This document shows, in pieces, positions 23,999 to 36,338 of a stretch of 64,000 bases of DNA. A model generated the notes under the pieces. The model did not search any database. It was not told the DNA's origin and worked only from the letters and a program-made list of their open reading frames with translations. This stretch comes from Orychophragmus violaceus. Its lineage: Eukaryota; Streptophyta; Magnoliopsida; Brassicales; Brassicaceae. The stretch covers positions 2,304,461 to 2,368,460 of the forward strand of contig CM058238.1 in assembly GCA_030180135.1 (NCBI GenBank), read 5' to 3'. A program made the translations under genes and the position numbers. Position 1 is the first letter of the stretch. Every line of letters starts with the position of its first letter.

Positions 23999-25200
23999 TT
24001 TCATGTTGGCGAGATCTAACATGGATCGTGGTAAACAAATTTGTTCAAATACATTTTATTAATTATAAAATATAATATTTTATACATATTACTATATTCA
24101 ATGTATTTTACTTTATAAACGGCGTTAGAATGGACTTCAGTTTACTCTATATAGATTTTGTTTAATGGGCTTTCCAATCAATAAAAACTTGCTCGACAAA
24201 AAAAATATATATGGGCTTCCGTATATATAAATATTTATAAATTGTTATGCTGATTATTATCATAAACCTAATTTGGAACCCAATCTTATTTATTTTCTAT
24301 CGCCGCCGCTCTTTTTGTAAGTTTCTTACACAAAATCCCAAAATTGAATTTTTCTTTGAGATTTTCACTTTCGGAACCATACTTCCTACACCTAACATGT
24401 GCCCAGTCCTGCGGAAAGGTGCAATCGAACATGAGCTGATATACCGAATCCCCCGCTGGCCATCGGGGACCGAGTGGTAAAGCCATGATCTGCAGGGTAT
24501 TGGATGTCTTCAAGCTAGTCAATGTGAGTATTTCTCTCTCAAATTATATATCATTTATTATTTATATTGGTTGTATGAATAAAACTGAAATATCTTCAAC
24601 TTATATTTTTATATGTAACAAATTCTGTCATGTCATGTGTTTAGTTAAATCTACGCTCATGATTAACATAGAAAATTTTAAAGATTAGCACTGATTGATT
24701 TGTGTGTCATTAGATTGTAGTATCCCGTGATTTCTTCACAAACTAGATATATGGATAAATTAAACATCTTCACACGCTTGTTTAAGATATACGGTTAATG
24801 CAACAAAAAAAAAATATACAGCTCAATAAACAGAGATTTTAGAGTCATATATTTTTGTATTTATAAGAATTTTTTTGTCTGAATTAATATATATGGAAAG
24901 CTTGTATTACATCAAATGCAACTTTTTAGAGTCGTTTTAAAGAATAAAACAATGAGAGCAATGAAAAAATGATTTAACCCTTCTATTGCTTTAGGCTTGA
25001 GATCTTGTCCCAACCTAGTTTGAAGGTCATTATCTTATAATGAGAGAGAGCAATCTGTTTCATATTGCTTTGTCAATAAACTGAAGCAGGCAGAGTGGGT
25101 TCAAAGGTTCGTTGCCAGTTTATATTAATTTCATAACAGTTTAGTAATTAGATTAGCTCTGTATAAACAAATCAACACATCTTATTATGTCATGTGGTTA
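23999..25200 (+). repeat. Array unit (type B) plus spacer
   Basis: Closest to 4884-6060, including the extra exon-like segment (about 24385-24490) and ATGTCTTCAAGCTAGTCAAT with donor GTGAGT. It lacks the 293-bp MITE found at 4588. Confidence 0.65.
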
Positions 25201-26244
25201 GTTAAATCATGCAAAACATTTTAGAATGAGTTTGTGGCTCCATTTTGGTCTTTTAATTCCTTCTTTATTGGATCAAGGAAATGTTATTTTCAACCCTTTA
25301 AACATTAGACCCAGTTCCAGAGTCGACTCGATAGACAAGCCACAAGGTCCAAAACAAATTTGGGGCCTTTGATATTTTATTTACTAGCAGTTTTTTTTTT
25401 AATATATTTTCACATAACATTATTCCGATATATCTAATTTTAGAAAATGCATAAATAATACTCCTTCTGTTTTTGTTTAATATAAGATGTTTTAAAAATT
25501 TATTTATGTTTCAGAATATATGCTATTTTCATTTTTAATATAAAAATAAATTAAATTCAGTTAATCATAAAAGATACTATGAAATATAATTGGCTATATA
25601 ACATTAAATACATTTAAAAAACTATTAAAAATATTTTGTTAAAACAATAAATATCCAAAATTTTATATTGAGAAACGAAGAGAGTATTAGATGGGGTTTT
25701 TTGTTATTTAGTTAAACCACAACTATAAAATCGTAGGTGAAACCCAACTATAAGTAATTGTGATTTTTTATTTCATGAACTTGTTTTTTTCATGCCCATC
25801 TCGATCATGGGCATTTGCTGGAAAAAAAAATACTCTCTCTTTTACAATTGTTTTCAGAAAAACTCCTAAATATTGGGGTAGGTTAGTACAATATGTAAGT
25901 TTGTTTTTGTAACAAATATATATTTTATAAGTTGAGATCAATATACTTATTCTCAGAATTATAAGGATTAGTTGACGTCTGAATGTTAATACAGGTCGTG
26001 AGCTAATTTGTTTTTTATATAAGCTATAGAAAAAGGCATTGTTTTCATGATTTTTTCTTTAATCTGTTTTGTCTTATAATGTTTTATATAAAAATAAAGC
26101 ATGCAGATCCGGCCGGTCCAAAGCTGGTGAAACATAAGCTTGAGGCCACCACTTTTTAGCTATTTAATAGGCCACAAAATAACAAGATTCTGACTTATTC
26201 TAGTAATTTAGTTATTAGGTGTTATTACATGAGAACCTAATAAT
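25201..26244. repeat. Spacer copy with mariner-like MITE
   Basis: Copy of 6.06-7.14 kb, with the degenerate MITE at about 25461-25685. No gene. Confidence 0.5.
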
Positions 26245-26267
26245 GTATGTTTGAATCCCGCCAAAAA

Positions 26268-26516
26268 CAAAAACTAGAAATATGAAACAAGCAAGACACA
26301 ATAACAATTTTTTTCTTCTTCGACGATGAACCAAAAGGCAACAAACATGGCGATGGGACTCAGTCAACAGCAAACGTATCAAGTTTCAACCTGAACTTGC
26401 CACCATCTGATGACGATGAGGACATGGTGATGAAGACCTAATTAGGTAGCCATCGAAGAAGTGTCTTGAAATAAAGTTGTTATTGTGTCTTGCTTGTTTC
26501 ATATTTCTAGTTTTTG
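26268..26516 (+). pseudogene. MADS 3'-end fragment between 40-bp inverted repeats
   Basis: Only the tail coding part of a MADS copy remains (about 26310-26440: FNLNLPPSDDDEDMVMKT then stop), with an internal loss of the GESSKSGG segment. Upstream, 26268-26307 is the exact reverse complement of 26477-26516 in the MADS 3' flank: a perfect 40-bp inverted repeat with a 169-bp loop. Confidence 0.8.
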
Positions 26517-26639
26517 GTCAAGCTTGTTTCTTGTTGTGTCTTAAACTTGTGTCTTTGTTTGTCATGTTAACCTAATAATAATGGAATGCTTTCCCTTTCC
26601 AATATGAAGAACTCATCATCTCGTACGTATTTAACCATG

Positions 26640-27700
26640 TACTAGTTAAAGATATATATGTAAGAATAATTTATTTAAGTAAAGCAATCGTATTTAACTG
26701 AGATATATCAATGGCAACATTACAGATTTTGCTATTGGATGCCTTCAAGCTAATCAATGTGAGTATTTCTTTCTTTCTTGGAGATTGGATGTCCCAAAAT
26801 TAAACAATTGTTGGAGATTTTGCTCTTTTTGTCTACATTACAGATTTTGCTCTTTTTGTCTACGTTACAGATTTTGCTATTGGATGTCTTCAAGCTAATC
26901 AATGTGAGTATTTCTTTCTTGAACATATTATTATCTAGATTAGTTGTGTGAACAAAACTGAAACATCTTCAACTTACATTTTTATCTATATATAACATAT
27001 TTCTGTTATGTAAAGTGTCTAGTTAAATATACGTTCGTGAATAAGATATATGTTATGTATTTAGAGAATTCTACAATTTAAGATTGTTATTTGTGTGTCA
27101 TTTAGTTCTTAAAGATATATATGTAAGAATAAAATTGAATATATTTATTTTTTTATGTTGACAAGATCTAACATGGATTGTGGTAGACAAATTCATTAAA
27201 ATCAAATAAATTTTGTCATTTATAAATCATAATATTTTATAAATTTTACTATATATACAAAATATTATTTTACTTTATAAACGGTTATAAAATGGGCTTC
27301 AGTTTACTATACATATATTTTTATGGGCTTTTCAATCAATAAAAGTTTGACCTACAAAAATACATATACGGCTTCAATATATATAAATACTTTTAAATTG
27401 TTATGTTGATTACTCTCTTAAACCTAATTTTAAACATGGTCTTATCGCCGCTTTCACTTTTAAGTTTTTTACACCAAATCTCAAAATTGAATCTTTATTA
27501 GAGATTTGACTCTTTTTTTGTCTACATTTTTTACCAAAATAGTCCAATCAAACAATTTTTTACTATATGCTACCTAGTTGAATATGTAGATAATCAACTA
27601 TGGAGTAAAACAATATTTTATGATAGCAAAAATCTATATGTGAGGCTATAACTCTTTGGTGTTACAATATTTCCATATATTCATGTCCTTATCTCCTCTC
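26640..27700 (+). repeat. Truncated array units and MADS upstream block
   Basis: Duplicate of 11230-12280, with one extra copy of the TTACAGATTTTGCT segment. It passes directly into the MADS promoter (TATATAG at 27711-27717). Confidence 0.6.
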
Positions 27701-27710
27701 TTCTACTCTT

Positions 27711-27717
27711 TATATAG
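27711..27717 (+). promoter_or_regulatory. TATA box of MADS copy 4
   Basis: TATATAG in the conserved promoter block, 80 bp before the ATG. Confidence 0.55.
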
Positions 27718-27796
27718 ACCACAAGTGTAGACTCTCTTTCAACACAACAAAGAAAGATAAAAAAAATACAAGAGGGAGAAATTCTAAGTGAGGGCC

Positions 27797-28558
27797 ATGG
27801 CAAGACCAAAGACTTGGATTGTCGATCCAAAGGCAAGAAAAATTGCCTCATGGAAGAGGATGGTAGGGCTCATGAAAAAGGCTCATGAACTAAGCATATT
27901 GTGTAACGTAAGTGCTTGTATAATTTTTTTCAGCCATGATGAAAACAAGTTGGTGGTGTGGCCGTCTCAAGAGGTGGCAAAATCTCTCATCGACCGTTTT
28001 TACTCATTGCCGGAGATGGTGAGAAACATGAAGGCGGAGGATCAAGAGTCATACATCATGACCAACATCAAAAAGATCGAGAAGAAAATAGCTGATACTC
28101 GGAAGGCAATCGCGGAGTTGGAGATGGATCATCTCATGTTCCAAATCCATAACGGTCGTCCGATTGATGACCTTTCCCAAACCGAGGTTGAGAATTTGTT
28201 ATCATATGTAAATAAGAAGATGAAGGTTTTGGAGAGAAAGTTAGGTTATCCGGAAAATTCTCATACAAATGTCAACCAGCCATTTGTGAGGGAGGATCAA
28301 ACCCCGACAGCTTCCGGTGTTGCATCTGAAACTGGACCTTGTTTCAGCCCGATGGGAAGTGGAACTGTCTATTTAATGGACAAATTGATCTTGGACGATG
28401 ATCCAAAAGGCAAAAAACATGTCGATGGGACTCATTCAACCACAAATGGATCCCGTTTCAACCTGAACTTGGAACCATCTGATGATGATGAGGACATGGT
28501 GATGACGACCTATGAAATTGGAGAGAGCAGCAAGTCTGGTGGTGCCGACGATGCCTAA
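27797..28558 (+). CDS. Type I Mgamma MADS-box protein, AGL96-like copy 4
   Basis: Intronless, 253 aa from the GCCATGGCA start; the codon three residues upstream is GTG. The protein is identical to the copy at 35.6 kb and differs in a few residues from the 12.4 kb copy. It shares the loss of LKF in the MADS N-terminus (MARPKTWIVD) and the Arg-to-Trp change (ASWKRM). The tail is FNLNLEPSDDDEDMVM. The frame is intact with a conserved TATA promoter and 3' flank, so it may be expressed, but DNA binding may be altered. Its identity to copy 5 means short reads will not separate the two. Confidence 0.85.
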   Translation: MARPKTWIVDPKARKIASWKRMVGLMKKAHELSILCNVSACIIFFSHDENKLVVWPSQEVAKSLIDRFYSLPEMVRNMKAEDQESYIMTNIKKIEKKIADTRKAIAELEMDHLMFQIHNGRPIDDLSQTEVENLLSYVNKKMKVLERKLGYPENSHTNVNQPFVREDQTPTASGVASETGPCFSPMGSGTVYLMDKLILDDDPKGKKHVDGTHSTTNGSRFNLNLEPSDDDEDMVMTTYEIGESSKSGGADDA

Positions 28559-30017
28559 TGAAGTAACCATCGAAGAAGAAGTGTCTTGAAATAAAGTTGT
28601 TATTGTGTCTTGCTCATTTCATATTTCTAGTTTTTTTTGTTGTTTTGGTCAAGCTTCAGTCATGTTTTTTGTTGTGTCGTAAACTTGTGTCTTTGCTTTT
28701 TCATGTTAACCTAAAAATAATGGAATGTTTTCCCTTTCCAATATGATATCAATGGCATGCACGTAGTTTTCTTCAACGTTTCTTTTATGATGCTTTTAAG
28801 AACTTGAAATTCGTATGTTAGATTATTTAAATGTTTTGTGATTTCTCTTGAACACTGATGAATCATTCGTTACTATTTAGGTTGCTATACAACAGATTAT
28901 TTCTCTTGCCAGTACCTATAATGTGACTTGGTTCATGCACCATAAATTAAATGCATTCAAAACAAGAAACCTCAATGGAAACTAGTATATATGGGAAATA
29001 ATTAACAGCTAATGCATGTCTTTATTTGCTATATTCTTTTTTTGACTGAGCTATTTCTTTGGTATTATAAAGTAAGAAATACATATTATGATATTGCATA
29101 TATATGGTATGTATGATGCTATGAGCTAATGTAGTAGAAAATAATTTAAGCTAATGCATGTCTTTATTTGCTATATTCTTTTTTGACTGAGCTCTTTCTT
29201 TGGTATTATAAAGTAAGAAATACATATTATGATATCATATATATGGTATGTATGAGGCTATGATGAGCTAATGTAGTAGAAAAAGATAAATAGATTTTGT
29301 TTCTATATAAATAAATATAAATATCATAGAAGTAAAGTCATGTAGATACAAGCTGTCAAAACAAATTGGGTAGATAAAGGTTGGATAGATTATGTCAAAC
29401 TGAGAAGTGTTAAATTGGACCGACATTTAATGGGCCGATTTAATCCGACCTAAGTTATTGGACTATACTATATGTAATGGGCCGATTTAATCCGATCTAA
29501 ACACTTATAAATAGTTATGTTGATTACTATCTTAACTTACTTTTAAACCCAATCTTATCTCCTTTGTAAGTTTCTTACACAAAGTTCAAAATTTGATTTT
29601 TTTGTTAGAGATTTTACTATTGAATGTCTTCAAGCTACTCAATGTGAATATTTCTCTCTTGGATTATATAACATATTGTTATTATTTAGATTAGTTGTGT
29701 GAACAAAACTGAAACATCAACTTATATTTTTATATGTAACAAATTTGTTATGTCATGTGTTTAGTCAAATCTATGCTCGTGATTAAGATATATGTTATGT
29801 ATTTAAAAAATTCTAAAATTTAGTATTGTGATTTGTGTGTCATTTAGTTCTTAAATATATATATATATATATATATGTAAGAAGAATAAAAATTGAATGT
29901 TTATTTTTTCATGTTGGCAAGATTTACATGGATTGTGGTAGACAACGTTGATATTCGTATGTAAGATTATTTCAATGTTTTCGTGATTTCTCTTGAACAC
30001 TGATGAATCGTTCGTTA
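28559..30017 (+). repeat. MADS 3' flank and array unit
   Basis: Copy of 13143-14633, including the tandem duplication and a unit with GAATGTCTTCAAGCTACTCA at about 29622. No gene. Confidence 0.55.
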
Positions 30018-30022
30018 CTATT

Positions 30023-30406
30023 TATTAAGAATATTGTCCCACATCGGAAGTTGTACGGGATCTCACACAATATATAAGCGATATGGGCCACTCCACTTAT
30101 CACCAATTGGTTTTAGGTTGGAAGCCTATACACCTTAATATGGTATCAGAGCCCGATCCATGCAGTCCAACCCAATCCGACCCAAAGTTGGTCCACTCAT
30201 CGACAAGCCAGACCCAAATTGGTGCCGTCGATCCAAGTCCGAGCATTCCGAGATTAAGGTCCAAATGACCATTATCTCGAGTGGGCGTATTAAGGAATAT
30301 TGTCCCACATCGGAAGTTGGAAGGGATCTCACACAATATATAAGTGATATGGGCCACTCCACTTATCACCAATTGGTTTTAGGTTGGAAGTCTATACACC
30401 TTAATA
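30023..30406 (+). mobile_element. TRIM retrotransposon, duplicate copy
   Basis: Same element as 14639-15022, with the same CTATT duplications (30018-30022 and after 30406) and primer-binding site TGGTATCAGAGC at 30141-30152. It was carried by the segmental duplication, not by a second insertion. Confidence 0.88.
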
Positions 30407-31122
30407 CTATTTAGGTTGCTATACAACAGATTATTTCTCTTGCCAGTACCTAAAATGTGACTTGGTTCATGCACCATAAATTAAATGCATTCAAAACAAG
30501 AAACCTCAATGGAAACAAGTTTAAGTTTGGATTTGTTAGCGAGGAGTTTTAACGACACTGATTGTGTTATTTTTTGTCTTTCTATAATTACTTAATCGTT
30601 GCTTTTAATATTTATTAACGAATCAACGTTAATTTTTATCGCTAGCAACACTTAAACGAACATGACTTATCTCGAATATACATAAGTATTTGTGGATCAC
30701 GCTCATGTTGCATAGTATGGGAAATTGGGAAGTTGCTACCTTCTGAAGACATGTAGTCGCGTTTATGCATTTCCTAAACCGGCATTCTTAGAGCTATTGC
30801 CTCGGTTTCTTAAGTGGACTGAGTGGCTTGGATAGTGGATGAGGCATGTGTATGCACTTGCAAATCCTTATAAAGAATCCAAGCAAGGCCATTGTTTCGA
30901 TGCAATGACATCTATGATGTATCTACAAAACAGTCTAAAGAGGTGGTCTAAATCTGAGATAATTCTAGGCAAGTTCACATTCCTACTAATGACATAAGGA
31001 ATGTGAATTTGCCTATATGTTTTCTCTTTTATTATTGCTATTATTTTTTCCTCTTCATCTTCTTTATTTTCTTAAACATATATATATATGTAAGAAGAAT
31101 AAAAATTGAATATATTTATTTT
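30407..31122. repeat. Block with decayed RNase-H fragment, duplicate
   Basis: Copy of 15023-15732 at an offset of about 15.39 kb. Relic at 30685-30925, minus strand. No gene. Confidence 0.5.
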
Positions 31123-32510
31123 TCATGTTGGCAAGATCTAACATGGATTGTGGTAAACAAATTTGTTCAAATACATTTTATTAATTATAAAATATAATAT
31201 TTTATACATATTACTATATTCAATGTATTTTACTTTCTAAACGGCGTTAGAATGGACTTTAGTTTACTCTATATAGATTTTGTTTAATGGGCTTTCCAAT
31301 CAATAAAAACTTGCTCGACAAAAGAAATATATATGGGCTTCCGTATATATAAATATTTATAAATTGTTATGCTGATTATTATCATAAACCTAATTTGGAA
31401 CCCAAGCTATTTTCTATCGCCGCCGCTCTTTTTGTAAGTTTCTTACACAAAATCCCAAAATTGAATCTTTCTTTGAGATTCACTTTTGGAACCATACTTC
31501 CTACACCTAACATGTGCCCAGTCCTGCGGAAAGGTGCAATCGAACATGAGCTGCTATACCGAATCCCCCGCTGGCCATTGGGGACCGAGTGGTAAAGCCA
31601 TGATCTGCAGGGTATTGGATGTCTTCAAGCTAGTCAATGTGAGTATTTCTCTCTCAAATTATATATCATTTATTATTTATATTAGTTGTATGAATAAAAC
31701 TGAAATATCTTCAACTTATATTTTTATATGTAACAAATTCTGTCATGTCAGGTGTTTAGTTAAATCTACGCTCATGATTAACATAGAAAATTCTAAAGAT
31801 TAGCACTGATTGATTTGTGTGTCATTAAATTGTAGTATCCCGTGATTTCTTCACAAAATTAGATATATGGATAAATGAAACATCTCCATACGCTTGTTAA
31901 AGATATACAGTTGATGCCAAAAAAAAAAGATATACCGTTCAATAAACAGAGTTTTAGAGTCATATATTTTTGTATTTATAAGAGTTTTTTTTTGTTTAAA
32001 ATTAATATATATGGAAAGCTTGTATTGCACCAAATGCAACTTTTAGAGTAGTTTTAAAGAATAAAACAATGAGAGCAATGAAAGAATGATTTAACCCTTC
32101 TACTGCTTTAGGCTTGAGATCTTGTCCCGAACCAAGTTTGAAGGTCATTATCTTATAAAGAGAGAGATCAATCTGTTTCATATTGTTTTGTCAATAAACT
32201 GAAGCAGGCATAGTGGGTTCAAAGGTTCTTACCAGTTTATATTAATTTTCATAACAGTTTAGTCTTTAGATTAGCTCTGTAAACAATATCAAAACATCTT
32301 ATTATGTCATGTGGGTAGTTAAATCACGCGAACCATTTTAGAGTGAGTTGGTGGCTCCATTTTGCTCTTTTAATTCCTTTTTTATTGGATCAAGGAAATG
32401 TTATTTTCTGGATTAGGATTTTTAACACCCTTTAAACATTAGACCCAGTTCCAGAATCGACTCGATAGACAAGCCACAAGGCCCAAAACAAATTTGGGGG
32501 CCATTAATTT
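31123..32510 (+). repeat. Array unit (type B) plus spacer, duplicate
   Basis: Copy of 15733-16898 that continues past the point where the first copy is interrupted (AAACAATATCAAAACATC at about 32281), so it preserves the original order. Confidence 0.6.
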
Positions 32511-32521
32511 TTTATTTACTA

Positions 32522-32784
32522 CTCCCTCTCTCTGTATAAAAATAAACGAAGTTTAAGATTTTTACACACATATTAAGAAATCATTAAATTTTATAGTTTT
32601 TCTAAACTAAACTATCATTTATTATTAGTTTAAAAAAAATTAACCAATCATAAACTAATCTGCAGAATATAAATGGTCAAAAAACTAAAACATATCATTA
32701 ATTTTACATTGAAAATTGAAAAGATGATTTATATTTAGACAAAATAAAATCTCTTAAACTTAGTTTAATTTTATACGGAGGGAG
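32522..32784. mobile_element. Stowaway/mariner-like MITE
   Basis: 263 bp starting CTCCCTC and ending ACGGAGGGAG, with extended inverted ends and TA on each side. The equivalent site near 6256 is empty (TTTACTAGCAG). Confidence 0.8.
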
Positions 32785-32861
32785 TAGCAGATTTTTTTTT
32801 AATATATTTTGACATAACATGAATCCGATATATCTAATTTAGAAAATACATAAATAATACT

Positions 32862-33081
32862 CCTTCTGTTTTTTTAATATTAGATGTTTTAAAATTTTAT
32901 TTATGTTTCAAAATATAAGATATTTTTATTTTAATGTAAATTTTAAATGTATTTAATGTTTTATAGCTAATTATATTTCAAACTCTTTTATGATTGGCTA
33001 AATTTAATTTACATTAACTATTAAAAAATATTTTGTAAAAACAGTAAATTATTCAAACTTTATATAAAGAAACGGAGAGAG
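32862..33081. mobile_element. Degenerate mariner-like MITE, third copy
   Basis: ACTCCTTCTG left end and GAAACGGAGAGAGTA right end; related to 6343-6583. Confidence 0.5.
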
Positions 33082-33531
33082 TATTATATTGTTTTTTTAT
33101 TTAGTTAAACCACAACTATAAAATTGTTGGTGAAACCTAACTTAAGTAGTTGGGATTTTTTTATTTCATGAACTTGTTTTTTTCATGCCCATCTCGGTCA
33201 GGGGCATTTACTGAAAAAAAACTCTCTTTTACAATTTTTTCAGGAAACCCCTAAATATTGGGGTAGATTAGTACAATATGTAAGCTTTTTTTTTTTTGTA
33301 ACAAATATATAATTTATAAGTTGAGATAAATATAATTATTATCAGAACTATCGGGATTAGCTGTCCCCACTTCCCTCGTGCACCATACTGCACCCGTGGA
33401 ATATCGTCCATGATTTTCCTCTCTGTTTGACGTCTGAATATTAATATAGTTCGTGAGCTAATATGGTTTTTATATAAGCTATAGAAAAATGCATTGTTTT
33501 CATGATTTTTTCTTTAAACTGTTCTGTCTTA

Positions 33532-33878
33532 TGTTAGTGTCTCACATCGAAAGTCGGAATAGATCATATATAATATATAAAAGATTAGGGTCAATCCATT
33601 CATTGCCAATTGATTTTGAGTTGGATGTCCATAATTAAGTCCAAATTAACATGGTATTAGAGCCTAGTCCAAACTACAAAAGAACTATGGTTGGATCTTG
33701 GGCCACCCCATGAACAACTCCACGCTTCAGATTGCCAAGAGCTCTGAGCCTGAGAGAGTGTTGGTGTCCCACATCGGAAGTTGGAGTAGATCATATATAA
33801 TATATAAAAGGTTAGAGACAATCCACTCATTGTCAATTTGTTTTGTGTTGGAAGCCCATGATTAAGCTCAAATTAACA
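33532..33878 (+). mobile_element. TRIM retrotransposon, second family (TGTTAG...TTAACA)
   Basis: Two 120-bp LTRs (33532-33651, 33759-33878) begin TGTT(A/G)GTGTC and end AAATTAACA. The primer-binding site TGGTATTAGAGC is at 33652-33663, a purine-rich tract (GAGCCTGAGAGAG) precedes LTR 2, and TCTTA target duplications are at 33527-33531 and 33879-33883. The empty site is visible at about 26069 (GTCTTATAATG). The LTRs have diverged noticeably, so it is not a recent insertion. Confidence 0.9.
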
Positions 33879-33883
33879 TCTTA

Positions 33884-34074
33884 TAATGTTTTATATAAAA
33901 ATAAAGCATGCAGATCCGGCCGGTCCAAAGCTGGTGAAACATAAGCTTGAGGCCACCACTTTTTAGCTATTTAATAGGCCACAAAATAACAAGATTCTGA
34001 CTTATTCTAGTAATTTAGTTATTAGGTGTTATTACATGAGAACCTAATAATGTATGTTTGAATCCCGCCAAAAA
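33884..34074. repeat. Spacer copy
   Basis: Copy of 6.98-7.16 and 26.08-26.27 kb ending in the 24-bp TTTGAATCCCGCC motif. No gene. Confidence 0.5.
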
Positions 34075-34323
34075 CAAAAACTAGAAATATGAAACAAGCA
34101 AGACACAATAACAATTTTTTTCTTCTTCGACGATGAACCAAAAGGCAACAAACATGGCGATGGGACTCAGTCAACAGCAAACGTATCAAGTTTCAACCTG
34201 AACTTGCCACCATCTGATGACGATGAGGACATGGTGATGAAGACCTAATTAGGTAGCCATCGAAGAAGTGTCTTGAAATAAAGTTGTTATTGTGTCTTGC
34301 TTGTTTCATATTTCTAGTTTTTG
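34075..34323 (+). pseudogene. MADS 3'-end fragment between 40-bp inverted repeats, duplicate
   Basis: Same structure as 26268-26516: arms 34075-34114 and 34284-34323, with the tail coding remnant in the loop. Confidence 0.8.
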
Positions 34324-34429
34324 GTCAAGCTTGTTTCTTGTTGTGTCTTAAACTTGTGTCTTTGTTTGTCATGTTAACCTAATAATAATGGAATGCTTTC
34401 CCTTTCCAATATGAAGAACTCATCATCTC

Positions 34430-35480
34430 GTACGTATTTAACCATGTACTAGTTAAAGATATATATGTAAGAATAATTTATTTAAGTAAAGCAATCGTAT
34501 TTAACTGAGATATATCAATGGCAACATTACAGATTTTGCTATTGGATGCCTTCAAGCTAATCGATGTGAGTATTTCTTTCTTTCTTGGAGATTGGATGTC
34601 CCAAAATTAAATAATTGTTGGAGATTTTGCTCTTTTTGTCTACATTACAGATTTTGCTATTGGATGTCTTCAAGCTAATCAATGTGAGTATTTCTTTCTT
34701 GAACATATTATTATCTAGATTAGTTGTGTGAACAAAACTGAAACATCTTCAACTTACATTTTTATCTATAACATATTTCTGTTATGTAAGGTGTCTAGTT
34801 AAATATACGTTTGTGATTAAGATATATGTTATGTATTTAGAGAATTCTACAATTTAAGATTGTTATTTGTGTGTCATTTAGTTCTTAAAGATACATATGT
34901 AAGAATAAAATTGAATATATTTATTTTTTTCATGTTGACAAGATCTAACATGGATAGTGGTAGACAAATTCATTAAAATCAAATAAATTTTGTCATTTAT
35001 AAATCATAATAATATTTTATAAATTTTACTATATATACAAAATATTATTTTACTTTATAAACGGTTATAAAATGGGCTTCAGTTTACTATACATATATTT
35101 TTATGGGCTTTTCAATCAATAAAAGTTTGACATACAAAAATACATATACGGCTTCAATATATATAAATACTTTTAAATTGTTATGTTGATTACTCTCTTA
35201 AACCTAATTTTAAACATAGTCTTATCGCCGCTTTCACTTTTAAGTTTTTTACACCAAATCTCAAAATTGAATCTTTATTAGAGATTTGACTCTTTTTTTG
35301 TCTACATTTTTTACCAAAATAGTCCAATCAAACAATTTTTTACTATATGCTACCTAGTTGAATATGTAGATAATCAACTATGGAGTAAAACAATATTTTA
35401 TGATAGCAAAAATCTATATGTGAGGCTATAACTCTTTGGTGTTACAATATTTCCATATATTCATGTCCTTATCTCCTCTC
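34430..35480 (+). repeat. Truncated array units and MADS upstream block, duplicate
   Basis: Copy of 26640-27700. No gene. Confidence 0.6.
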
Positions 35481-35490
35481 TTCTACTCTT

Positions 35491-35497
35491 TATATAG
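35491..35497 (+). promoter_or_regulatory. TATA box of MADS copy 5
   Basis: TATATAG in the conserved promoter block. Confidence 0.55.
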
Positions 35498-35576
35498 ACC
35501 ACAAGTGTAGACTCTCTTTCAACACAACAAAGAAAGATAAAAAAAATACAAGAGGGAGAAATTCTAAGTGAGGGCC

Positions 35577-36338
35577 ATGGCAAGACCAAAGACTTGGATT
35601 GTCGATCCAAAGGCAAGAAAAATTGCCTCATGGAAGAGGATGGTAGGGCTCATGAAAAAGGCTCATGAACTAAGCATATTGTGTAACGTAAGTGCTTGTA
35701 TAATTTTTTTCAGCCATGATGAAAACAAGTTGGTGGTGTGGCCGTCTCAAGAGGTGGCAAAATCTCTCATCGACCGTTTTTACTCATTGCCGGAGATGGT
35801 GAGAAACATGAAGGCGGAGGATCAAGAGTCATACATCATGACCAACATCAAAAAGATCGAGAAGAAAATAGCTGATACTCGGAAGGCAATCGCGGAGTTG
35901 GAGATGGATCATCTCATGTTCCAAATCCATAACGGTCGTCCGATTGATGACCTTTCCCAAACCGAGGTTGAGAATTTGTTATCATATGTAAATAAGAAGA
36001 TGAAGGTTTTGGAGAGAAAGTTAGGTTATCCGGAAAATTCTCATACAAATGTCAACCAGCCATTTGTGAGGGAGGATCAAACCCCGACAGCTTCCGGTGT
36101 TGCATCTGAAACTGGACCTTGTTTCAGCCCGATGGGAAGTGGAACTGTCTATTTAATGGACAAATTGATCTTGGACGATGATCCAAAAGGCAAAAAACAT
36201 GTCGATGGGACTCATTCAACCACAAATGGATCCCGTTTCAACCTGAACTTGGAACCATCTGATGATGATGAGGACATGGTGATGACGACCTATGAAATTG
36301 GAGAGAGCAGCAAGTCTGGTGGTGCCGACGATGCCTAA
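35577..36338 (+). CDS. Type I Mgamma MADS-box protein, AGL96-like copy 5
   Basis: Intronless, 253 aa, protein identical to the copy at 27797-28558 (MARPKTWIVD, ASWKRM, KKAHELSILCN, ELEMDHLMFQI, FNLNLEPSDDDEDMVM). Start chosen at the ATG in GCCATGGCA; the codon three residues upstream is GTG. The preceding 34.08-35.57 kb is also a close copy, so the pair arose by a duplication of at least about 2.5 kb, probably recently. Same N-terminal LKF loss as copies 2 and 4. Confidence 0.85.
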   Translation: MARPKTWIVDPKARKIASWKRMVGLMKKAHELSILCNVSACIIFFSHDENKLVVWPSQEVAKSLIDRFYSLPEMVRNMKAEDQESYIMTNIKKIEKKIADTRKAIAELEMDHLMFQIHNGRPIDDLSQTEVENLLSYVNKKMKVLERKLGYPENSHTNVNQPFVREDQTPTASGVASETGPCFSPMGSGTVYLMDKLILDDDPKGKKHVDGTHSTTNGSRFNLNLEPSDDDEDMVMTTYEIGESSKSGGADDA

